From the NCBI GenBank assembly GCA_021796135.1, contig JAJYOQ010000310.1:1-5264 (forward strand): DNA of 5,264 bases, given 5' to 3'. The translations under genes and the position numbers were made by a program. Shown here piece by piece: positions 1 to 5,264 of the stretch. The DNA is from Bacteroidota bacterium (GTDB lineage: Bacteria > Bacteroidota > Ignavibacteria > Ignavibacteriales > Ignavibacteriaceae). Position 1 is the first letter of the stretch. Each line of letters starts with the position of its first letter. The notes below the pieces were generated by a model. That model searched no databases. It was given only the letters and a program-made list of their open reading frames with translations, and was not told where the DNA came from.

Positions 1-999
1 TTCAAATTTGTTTTTAGATATACTTTTTAGAAGTCGTAAAAAATTATCTTTCTCATAAAATTGACCATATTCATTCCTAGCATCCGTAACACCATCGGAA
101 TATGCAATTAATATATCTCCTGCAAGCATTGTAATAAGATCTTCTTTATATGTGAAATTCTTGGCAAGACCTATGGCTGCATTGTTTTGAATAATTTCTT
201 TGATTTCATTATTTCCTATAAGAAGGGGAGGAAGGTGCCCGGCATTAACAAATTTTATTACATTGTCATTTGGTTTTACTTCAAAATAAAACATGGAGGC
301 GAAAATGTTAGGAAGACTATCGCGGCAGAATATTTGATTTATTTTATTGCATAAATCTGAAAGTGATTCATAATCCGATGCGAGTGCCCTAATAGTTGAT
401 TGCAACTTTGCCATTAAAAGCGCAGCATGAAGCCCCTTGCCTGCGACATCTGCTATGGTCAAACCGATTCTATCATCTCCAATTTTCAGATAATCAACTA
501 GATCACCGCCTACTTCGTTTGCCGGTCTGGTAAAAAGCCATATAGACCAACCGGGAACAACCGGACTTTTTTCAGGCATTAAAGCGCGTTGAACTTTTCT
601 ACCTGCTTCCAATTCATCTTTAGCTAAAAGTTTGTCTTTCAATTCAAGCATTAATACAATAAATATAAGCGCTCCTCCTAAAAGCCCGGAATTTGTAACA
701 GTTGAATTTCCGTCATTGAATATGATTTGATTTCCCCAAAACATTATTATTAAAGCAGTTATAGTCAATAATCTTCTTACCGGAGTCAAGTGAAGAAACA
801 AGCTTTTGGTCATCCATATAATTAAATGAATAATTTTCCTAATGCTACTCATCTTTTCAAGTCGTTTATTCTGCTCTTCGGTTATATAAAAATTCTTTAA
901 TTCTTTGAACTCCCGCTTTAAATCTCTTGAGAGTCTGACATTTCTTATATCTTCCCGCAAAATTCTTGTAAACTTTTGTTCTTTATAAGGTTGTTCCAT
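1..999 (-). CDS. SpoIIE/RsbU-like PP2C serine phosphatase, membrane-attached, 3' end cut off by the window
   Basis: The frame reads 333 codons from the ATG at 999 down to base 1 with no stop, so the C-terminus lies outside the window. Residues 1-70 are charged and probably helical. Two hydrophobic segments follow (about 77-94 and 104-120), then a linker that enters the phosphatase domain at about 127 (ELEAGRKVQRALMP, the usual lead-in of RsbU-type enzymes). Catalytic-domain motifs, in order, are NEVGGD (D166), DVAGKG (D184), NAGHLPP (252-258) and YSDGVTDARN (D302); the three aspartates match metal ligands of the family. The last conserved Asp-Asp motif, normally some tens of residues further on, is missing only because the window ends. 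Family members dephosphorylate phosphoserine on anti-sigma-factor antagonists in partner switching. No PAS, GAF or receiver domain is visible, so the input may come through the membrane segment. The start is the first ATG after the permease stop; there is no clear Shine-Dalgarno. The family call is firm; the target is unknown. Confidence 0.93.
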   Translation of the reverse strand, partial: MEQPYKEQKFTRILREDIRNVRLSRDLKREFKELKNFYITEEQNKRLEKMSSIRKIIHLIIWMTKSLFLHLTPVRRLLTITALIIMFWGNQIIFNDGNSTVTNSGLLGGALIFIVLMLELKDKLLAKDELEAGRKVQRALMPEKSPVVPGWSIWLFTRPANEVGGDLVDYLKIGDDRIGLTIADVAGKGLHAALLMAKLQSTIRALASDYESLSDLCNKINQIFCRDSLPNIFASMFYFEVKPNDNVIKFVNAGHLPPLLIGNNEIKEIIQNNAAIGLAKNFTYKEDLITMLAGDILIAYSDGVTDARNEYGQFYEKDNFLRLLKSISKNKFE

Positions 1000-1063
1000 T
1001 TTTAGGTCTTTTGAATTAATTAAATGCTTTATTTTCGAAAGTTGATTAAAATATTCAATTAAA

Positions 1064-1092
1064 AATTTAGGTAATCGATGACTTAGTGTCAA
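1064..1092 (-). promoter_or_regulatory. Candidate sigma70-type promoter for the phosphatase gene
   Basis: On the minus strand a perfect -35 hexamer TTGACA (1092-1087) is followed after 17 bases by TAAATT (1069-1064), which matches four of six bases of TATAAT. Transcription would start near 1057, about 58 bases before the phosphatase ATG. It lies in the 129-base gap between the permease stop and the phosphatase start, where no hairpin terminator is visible. The phosphatase may therefore be read both from this site and by read-through from the permease. The sequence is AT-rich, so a chance match is possible, and sigma70 consensus rules are less certain in Bacteroidota-like bacteria. Confidence 0.4.
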
Positions 1093-1128
1093 ATAATAGA
1101 AGATAAATGTAATATATAATGTTTCTAA

Positions 1129-3216
1129 TTAAAGGGCCAACTTTTTTTCGATTTCTTTTAATATTGCTTCGTCCCCAATAATAGTGAGTTTATCCATTTC
1201 TTGAAAAGTCAAATCCCCTTTAGGGATAATAGCTTTTTCATCACGATTTATTAAAGCCACCAAACATCCATGAGGGAAATCAGCATCTTTTAGCTGTTTC
1301 CCTATCAGAACTTCGGAAGGAGTATTTTTAATAATTCGGAGCGACAAAAATCTTTTATCTCTAAGAAGAATTTCCTTCAATTCCTGTTCATTTCTAGCAG
1401 CTAGCCATTGATCTATAAAATTATCATCGTCAACTCTGCCTGCAATTTGTGCCAGAATACGCAGATGCTGTGCTGAATCATCTTCAGGGCTAGCTAGGAA
1501 GAACAATGCTTTTACTAAGTGTTCCTCATCTTTATGATTGGTAAGCGGGCCGTTTACGATTATATGAATTCCTTCATTAGACCTTACGAGCACCAATTCA
1601 GGCTGCAGCAAACCTTTCATTCTCAGATGCGGTAGTCCAATTCCGCGGGTAACCGGAGTCATTCCGATTTTTGTCCCTTCCAAAAATTCTTTCTTTATCT
1701 GAATGGCAGAAAAAGGAACAAAGTTAGAAAACCATGCAGCGGCTTTTTCAGCTGCTTCATCAAATTCAACTTTTTTATCAAAAGTAATTACTAAACTTCT
1801 TGTAACTATTTCATCAAAAGGATCTTCCTTTCTTAATCCTTTTTCTTTTAAGATTTCTCTCAATTCTATATCTAATCCTGAGTATCGCAATTTCCCAAGT
1901 CTTTCAAATACATGGTAAATTGCTCCCGAACGTTTGACTTTGTTTTTCGCATAAATATTAAACCAAATGACACTAACAACAAATAGAGAAGAAGAAAATA
2001 TTATTGGAAGCCACCCCATTTCAATTACCAAAAACAAAGCAGATAAAATCCCTATTATTTGCATCCAAGGGTAGAAAGGGGATTTGTATCCGGGATCGTA
2101 TGAGTCTAGTCGGCTCTCTCTCATAATAATAACAGAAAAGCTGACAAGGGCAAATATAATAAGCTGGAAAGTACTTGCTAGTTCGGCAATTTTCATCGGA
2201 TTAAGAAAAATTATCATGAAAATGATTGTGAGTACAGTAAAAATAATAGAGACAAAAGGTATTCCGACTTTATTCAGTTTTTTAAAAAAATGTGGAATAA
2301 TATAATCACGACTCATAGCAAAAGGATATCTAGATGCGCTTAATATTCCGGCATTAGCAACAGAAATGAAAGCCAGAATAGCTGCTATTGATACGATTAT
2401 AACTCCGGGATTACCCAAAATAATATTTGCTGCAGTTGCAACAGGTGTTAGATCATTAGCCAATTTAGGAATAGGAACTATTCCTGCAATTACAAAAGTG
2501 CCAAATGCATAAATTACATAGGATGTTATTAATCCAAGAAATATTCCAAGAGGAAGATTTCTTTCAGGATTTTTAATCTCTTCTGATAAACTGACGACTT
2601 TTGTGATGCCTGCATAACTTATGTAAACAAGACCGGTAGTTGCAAATAGTGTAGAAATATTTCCTGAAAATATGTTTTGGAAATATTCCATTTTTATATT
2701 AAAAACGCCTTTTGTAACAAAAATAATTAATATTATTAAGAGTCCTGTTGCTAGAAATATTTGGAATTTCCCGCTTCCTTTCACTGTAAAAAGATTAAGA
2801 ATTCCAATAGAAGTTGCAAATATTATAGCAATAGGAATTATTGAAATTTCTTTAAAGAACAAGGATAAATATGCGCCCATGCCAATTAGTGCGAATGAGG
2901 ATTTTAGTACAATGATAAACCATGTGCCTATTCCGCCGATTGTACCGGCACGCGGTCCAAGTGCTCTATCTAAGAAATAATAAATACCTCCAGAACGGGG
3001 CATAGCAGTTGCGATTTCCACCAAACTAAACACAGCAGGGAATAAAGGGATTGCTACAAATAGGTAAGCTAAAACTAATTTCGTACCAGCTTCTGCAGCA
3101 GCTAAACCCGGAAGCAAGAAAAATCCTCCGCTTAAAGTGGCACCGGTTGTAATTGCAAATACGTCAAGAAGTTTTAATTCTTTGCCCAGAGTCTTATTTT
3201 TTTTGTTTATATACAT
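1129..3216 (-). CDS. APC-family amino-acid permease fused to PTS EIIA type-2 and RCK_C (TrkA_C) domains
   Basis: This 695-aa inner-membrane protein has three parts. Residues 1 to about 425 form an APC (amino acid-polyamine-organocation) transporter with about 12 hydrophobic helices. The broken first helix shows GATLSGGFFLLPG (25-37), and the sixth-helix region shows YAGITKVVSLSEEIKNPERN (201-220), as in amino-acid permeases. Residues about 445-620 resemble a PTS EIIA type-2 (fructose/Ntr) domain: GIGLPH (525-530) places H530 at the phospho-acceptor position, and LASPEDDSAQHLRILAQIA (574-592) is the other family signature. Residues about 622-690 are an RCK_C domain (GKQL, FPHGCLVALINRD, IIPKGD, DKLTIIGDE). 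Plain APC permeases are usually 430-500 aa, so the extra 250 residues are the cytoplasmic add-on. Substrate is probably an amino acid or related cation, but the sequence does not say which. The start is the first ATG of the frame; no Shine-Dalgarno is seen. An 8-A run lies in codons 4-7. No PTS EI or HPr gene is in the window. The phosphatase gene follows after 129 bases. Confidence 0.93.
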   Translation of the reverse strand: MYINKKNKTLGKELKLLDVFAITTGATLSGGFFLLPGLAAAEAGTKLVLAYLFVAIPLFPAVFSLVEIATAMPRSGGIYYFLDRALGPRAGTIGGIGTWFIIVLKSSFALIGMGAYLSLFFKEISIIPIAIIFATSIGILNLFTVKGSGKFQIFLATGLLIILIIFVTKGVFNIKMEYFQNIFSGNISTLFATTGLVYISYAGITKVVSLSEEIKNPERNLPLGIFLGLITSYVIYAFGTFVIAGIVPIPKLANDLTPVATAANIILGNPGVIIVSIAAILAFISVANAGILSASRYPFAMSRDYIIPHFFKKLNKVGIPFVSIIFTVLTIIFMIIFLNPMKIAELASTFQLIIFALVSFSVIIMRESRLDSYDPGYKSPFYPWMQIIGILSALFLVIEMGWLPIIFSSSLFVVSVIWFNIYAKNKVKRSGAIYHVFERLGKLRYSGLDIELREILKEKGLRKEDPFDEIVTRSLVITFDKKVEFDEAAEKAAAWFSNFVPFSAIQIKKEFLEGTKIGMTPVTRGIGLPHLRMKGLLQPELVLVRSNEGIHIIVNGPLTNHKDEEHLVKALFFLASPEDDSAQHLRILAQIAGRVDDDNFIDQWLAARNEQELKEILLRDKRFLSLRIIKNTPSEVLIGKQLKDADFPHGCLVALINRDEKAIIPKGDLTFQEMDKLTIIGDEAILKEIEKKLAL

Positions 3217-3529
3217 ATTGGTAATTTAAATAAAATTTATTGTTGATAAAACTTAAGTAGGATTAAGGATTTCATTAATAAATTAAATTATGAATTAATA
3301 TGAAATTTCAAATATTATATATTTATAAATCTCAAATAATACAAGAACTCAATTAAAAATGATAATAATATTAAATATGAATAAAATGTGAAAGCAGCTC
3401 TAAATGAATTAATGAAAGGAAATAAATACCCTTCAAGATTTGATTACGATTTAAGAATTAAATTTACTCAACCAAATAATTTTCTCTTTGAGTTTTATAA
3501 CGGTTAAAAATTAACTGAAAAAATAATTA
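3217..3529. other. AT-rich intergenic region upstream of the permease
   Basis: This 313-base gap separates the permease start (3216) from the end of the 257-aa lipoprotein gene (3530). Bases 3217-3387 are extremely AT-rich, with stops in all frames and many TATA-like stretches. A permease promoter must lie here or further upstream, but no -35/-10 pair stands out enough to name. Bases 3388-3507 hold a small plus-strand ORF with visibly higher GC, listed separately. A short imperfect palindrome at 3501-3517 has no following T-run, so it is not a convincing terminator for the lipoprotein gene. Confidence 0.6.
3388..3507 (+). CDS. Possible small ORF or 3' gene remnant, 39 aa, unknown
   Basis: A GTG-initiated frame of 39 codons begins VKAALNELMKGNKYPSR and ends with FEFYNG and TAA. 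An in-frame ATG lies at 3412 (residue 9). It is the only plus-strand reading frame outside the long genes that looks protein-like between the permease and the lipoproteins: its composition is mixed and its GC is higher than the flanking AT-rich DNA. There is no Shine-Dalgarno before the GTG, and an in-frame stop sits six bases upstream (3382-3384). In the next frame a short run from ATG 3359 ends at TGA 3389-3391, so a broken gene whose frame has slipped is one reading; a real small gene divergent from the permease is another. I do not recognise the family, and chance is not excluded. Confidence 0.25.
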   Translation: MKAALNELMKGNKYPSRFDYDLRIKFTQPNNFLFEFYNG

Positions 3530-4303
3530 TTACAAAACGCCGGCAGTTCCATTTAATTCGATTCTGCTATAAGACGAATAGGAATTACCATTATATACCT
3601 CATTGTATTTAAATATTTCTTCCAAATTTAAAGTAGACCCGATAATTCCTATACCTTTAGCTAAATATAGATTAATATTAGCGGCTTGTTTTGTATAAGA
3701 GTAATAATATCCATTAATGTGATTATTTGTAGAGTCGGTATAATTAAGTGTAATTGATAAGTTAATTACATTTGAATAAGAATTACCGGCAGAATTAGTA
3801 TAATTATCAAGCGCTTCTTTTAATTTAATTTTTATTTGCTGATTAGCCGGACTTTGTGGGTTAGCAACCCATTCATCGTTTATTTTTAATTCATTCGGCA
3901 AAAGTGTCACTATTGTACCGGAAGGATCATTATTAGTTCCAAGAATATTACCATTATTATTAGAATAATACCCTATGATATGAGAATTGTCATTATTATC
4001 GAATCCAAAAACCGGAGTTGCATTCATATTCTTGAAAAATGTCATTGATCCAAAATATCCTTTAAATGTTTGACCTGCTATTTGCTGCATATCAGTTACT
4101 CTGCCTAAAGAATCATATTGGGTAGATGAGGCCGTAACTTTTATACTTAATTGTTTGTTAGCAATTACAGGTAAGTAATCCTGTCCGGAACCTGTAAAAT
4201 TCGACGGACTTAATGGGTTGTTGCTTTGATTTTTACAGCCCAAATTCGAAAAGATAATTGTTATAATAATTATCGGTAATAATGTAACATAAATATTTTT
4301 CAT
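3530..4303 (-). CDS. Secreted lipoprotein, 257 aa, beta-rich, function unknown
   Basis: The N-terminus is a lipoprotein signal peptide: MKN, a hydrophobic core rich in Ile (about 5-18), then SNLGC with Cys23 as the lipidated residue. The -3 position is Asn rather than Leu, a slightly weak lipobox. The mature part is rich in Asn, Ser, Tyr and Thr, as in envelope proteins of Bacteroidota/Ignavibacteria. LLPNELKINDEWVANP (134-149) and LYLAKGIGII (212-221) resemble the 'Pl.vGd.W ... AkGvGlv' pattern of TapB/DUF3108-like secreted proteins, suggesting a beta-sandwich fold; this is inference from pattern only. The +2 residue is Lys, and no acidic surface-export signal follows the Cys. The start is well supported by GGAGAG five bases before the ATG. 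It is the second gene of a probable pair, 38 bases after the stop of the 167-aa lipoprotein. No enzyme motif is visible. Confidence 0.85.
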   Translation of the reverse strand: MKNIYVTLLPIIIITIIFSNLGCKNQSNNPLSPSNFTGSGQDYLPVIANKQLSIKVTASSTQYDSLGRVTDMQQIAGQTFKGYFGSMTFFKNMNATPVFGFDNNDNSHIIGYYSNNNGNILGTNNDPSGTIVTLLPNELKINDEWVANPQSPANQQIKIKLKEALDNYTNSAGNSYSNVINLSITLNYTDSTNNHINGYYYSYTKQAANINLYLAKGIGIIGSTLNLEEIFKYNEVYNGNSYSSYSRIELNGTAGVL

Positions 4304-4308
4304 TATTT

Positions 4309-4314
4309 CTCTCC
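4309..4314 (-). promoter_or_regulatory. Shine-Dalgarno site of the 257-aa lipoprotein gene
   Basis: GGAGAG on the minus strand lies five bases before the ATG at 4303. It fixes the start of this gene and is the only clear Shine-Dalgarno sequence before any gene in the window. The upstream 167-aa lipoprotein gene, the permease and the phosphatase lack one, so the second lipoprotein may be translated more strongly than its neighbours. Confidence 0.7.
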
Positions 4315-4341
4315 ATTTATTATTTAATTATTTTGTTTTAT

Positions 4342-4845
4342 TTAATCATCTACTTTTTCCCACGATATCAACCAATTATTTTTATCCTTGTCAGTAAAAT
4401 TTGTATATAATGTTCGGTCCTTAAAAAAATATTTTTCTTTGTTTTCTATTTTTCCGTTATTGTTAAAAAAAATAATTGCTGAATCTATTACTGAATATTC
4501 TCCGGTTCTAAATTCTTTGTAAACTGCCTTAATTAGAACCTTACTGTAAGTATTACTTAGAATATTTTTTTCTAGTATTACATCGCGTAATATTGTCATT
4601 GAAAAAGTGTAGCTATTATCTTTATTGAGAGAAAATGAAGCATAACCATATTTACGGATTGGAAAATGTGTTTCCAAATTAGATTTGTTAGCAATTTTAA
4701 TCATTTCACCTTCCCAATTACCTAAAAGATCGCTTTTATTTTTGAAAGGTAATGCATGTCTGCATCCAGAAATGAAGATGATAAGATTCAATATGCAACA
4801 AAAAAAAATCTTCAATTGATTATCCTTGTTTGAATACAAATTCAT
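4342..4845 (-). CDS. Small lipoprotein with lipocalin-like features, 167 aa
   Basis: From the ATG at 4845 the protein is 167 aa. A signal peptide (charged start with K7 and K12, hydrophobic 13-25) ends in ISGC, with Cys28 as the lipidated residue, so the protein is anchored in the envelope. The mature part opens with LLGNWEGEM (40-48) and continues with alternating hydrophobic strands (YASFSLNKDNSYTFSM; YFFKDRTLYTNF; NWLISWEKV). This 'L.G.W.g ... f..d..y.f' pattern is common in small lipocalin-like or calycin-type lipoproteins; a ligand cannot be named. The open frame continues upstream to a TTG at 4878 (11 more residues), but ATG 4845 gives a normal signal peptide and is preferred. Neither start has a Shine-Dalgarno. 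A run of nine T lies in codons 13-16, inside the signal peptide. It is probably co-transcribed with the 257-aa lipoprotein gene 38 bases downstream. Confidence 0.8.
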   Translation of the reverse strand: MNLYSNKDNQLKIFFCCILNLIIFISGCRHALPFKNKSDLLGNWEGEMIKIANKSNLETHFPIRKYGYASFSLNKDNSYTFSMTILRDVILEKNILSNTYSKVLIKAVYKEFRTGEYSVIDSAIIFFNNNGKIENKEKYFFKDRTLYTNFTDKDKNNWLISWEKVDD

Positions 4846-5072
4846 AATTGTGACTATGCTTAAAGCAATTCGTCTCAATGGGATAAAAAATTGTTTCTTT
4901 TTTTGCTGTTACTTGAAGATTTCCCGATATATTTTCTATTACTGAATTCAAAAAATTACTTCCCAACTTTTTTTATTCAATACTTATTAATTTATATATA
5001 ATTATAAATTATATACAATACTAGACAAAAAATTACAAAAAGTCAACTATACATTACACTACTTTAAAATAA
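4846..5072. other. AT-rich leader region upstream of the lipoprotein pair
   Basis: About 230 bases without a recognisable gene. On the minus strand they hold candidate promoter elements (5001-5046), a leader of roughly 150 bases, and an open frame without any ATG (4966-4820, 48 codons from a TTG) that overlaps the start of the lipoprotein gene in another phase. No riboswitch-like paired structure and no GC-rich hairpin was seen by eye. Confidence 0.5.
5001..5046 (-). promoter_or_regulatory. Candidate promoter(s) for the lipoprotein pair
   Basis: Two overlapping sigma70-like arrangements are visible on the minus strand. The first is TTGACT (5046-5041), 17 bases, TAGTAT (5023-5018). The second is TTGTCT (5028-5023), 16 bases, TATAAT (5006-5001), with a perfect -10. 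Either would give a leader of about 150-165 bases before ATG 4845. The region is so AT-rich that TATAAT-like matches are expected by chance; the near-consensus -35 with correct spacing is the better part of the evidence. Confidence 0.35.
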
Positions 5073-5240
5073 TATAATAAGACCAAGCACGATTGGTTAT
5101 TACATTCCTATAGGATTTGGCTGAAATATATATATTCTCACTACTGTCCGGAATACGAGATGTTAAGATTCTATAAGAGATTAATAAATAAAAGGTTACA
5201 CGGAAAAATAGCAATAATCGATTTGAAATGGGAGTTATAA
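5073..5240 (+). pseudogene. Possible remnant of a protein gene 3' end, perhaps IS110-type transposase
   Basis: An uninterrupted plus-strand frame of 55 codons runs from after the TAA at 5070 to the TAA at 5238-5240. It includes CPEYEMLRFYKRLINKRL and HGKIAIIDLKWEL. Its composition (Trp, His, Cys, many Tyr and basic residues) and locally higher GC look like real protein sequence, not AT-rich spacer. The only ATG (5160) would give 26 aa. The run 'FYKRLINK...GKIAII' is reminiscent of the C-terminal part of IS110/IS116 transposases ('fY.rl..kGk..k.A..a'), but the match is weak and from memory. No start site, Shine-Dalgarno or inverted repeat accompanies it. It could be a decayed fragment or chance. 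Confidence 0.25.
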
Positions 5241-5264
5241 GTTCGTTGATTTACAGCTTGAAAA

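Noticed and set aside
1703..1918. Plus-strand 71-codon open frame
   Set aside because: It lies wholly inside the permease's EIIA-domain coding region on the opposite strand; its protein is low-complexity Ser/Lys/Asn and matches nothing.
2084..2305. Plus-strand 73-codon open frame
   Set aside because: Antisense shadow of permease transmembrane helices; the hydrophobic look comes from the AT-rich complement.
2672..2980. Plus-strand 102-codon open frame
   Set aside because: Antisense to the permease membrane domain, with no ribosome site and no recognisable motif.
3252..3267. Short inverted repeat CTTAA/TTAAG upstream of the permease
   Set aside because: Five A/T-rich base pairs are expected by chance at this composition.
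3501..3517. Imperfect palindrome resembling a terminator
   Set aside because: The stem is short and mostly A/T, the loop is three bases, and no T-run follows on either strand, so it does not qualify as an intrinsic terminator.
1..5264. CRISPR repeats, tRNA, rRNA or an intact insertion sequence
   Set aside because: No regularly spaced repeats, no clover-leaf sequence with a GTTCGA-like arm and acceptor pairing, no rRNA-like block, and no terminal inverted repeats around a transposase were found by eye.

Overview
The window is strongly AT-rich and carries four protein genes, all on the minus strand. The gene content fits a Gram-negative bacterium of the Bacteroidota/Ignavibacteriota/Chlorobiota assemblage: two lipoproteins with signal-peptidase-II sites and Asn/Ser-rich mature parts, a membrane-attached SpoIIE-type phosphatase, few recognisable Shine-Dalgarno sites, and an amino-acid permease fused to cytoplasmic regulatory domains. 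This placement is inferred from protein style only; there is no rRNA or other marker.

In the direction of transcription (high to low coordinates): positions 5264-4846 are mostly non-coding. They hold a possible remnant of a foreign reading frame on the plus strand (5073-5240) and candidate promoters around 5001-5046. Next come two lipoprotein genes, 4845-4342 (167 aa, lipocalin-like look) and 4303-3530 (257 aa, beta-rich secreted lipoprotein). They are 38 bases apart and probably form an operon. An AT-rich gap follows (3529-3217) with one small plus-strand ORF (3388-3507). Then comes a 695-aa permease (3216-1129) made of an APC-type 12-helix transporter, a PTS EIIA type-2 domain that keeps its phospho-acceptor histidine, and a C-terminal RCK_C/TrkA_C ligand-binding domain. 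After a 129-base gap with its own plausible sigma70-type promoter comes a SpoIIE/RsbU-like PP2C phosphatase (999 to 1), which runs off the left edge of the window.

Functionally there are two units. The lipoprotein pair is anchored in the envelope and has no assignable role. The permease carries two domains that sense or receive signals (phosphoryl transfer from a PTS-like chain; nucleotide or ion binding by RCK_C). It lies directly upstream of a serine phosphatase of the kind used in partner-switching regulation, so a link between uptake and signalling is possible but not shown. The most interesting item is the APC-EIIA-RCK_C architecture. No CRISPR array, tRNA, rRNA, intact insertion sequence or convincing intrinsic terminator was seen.
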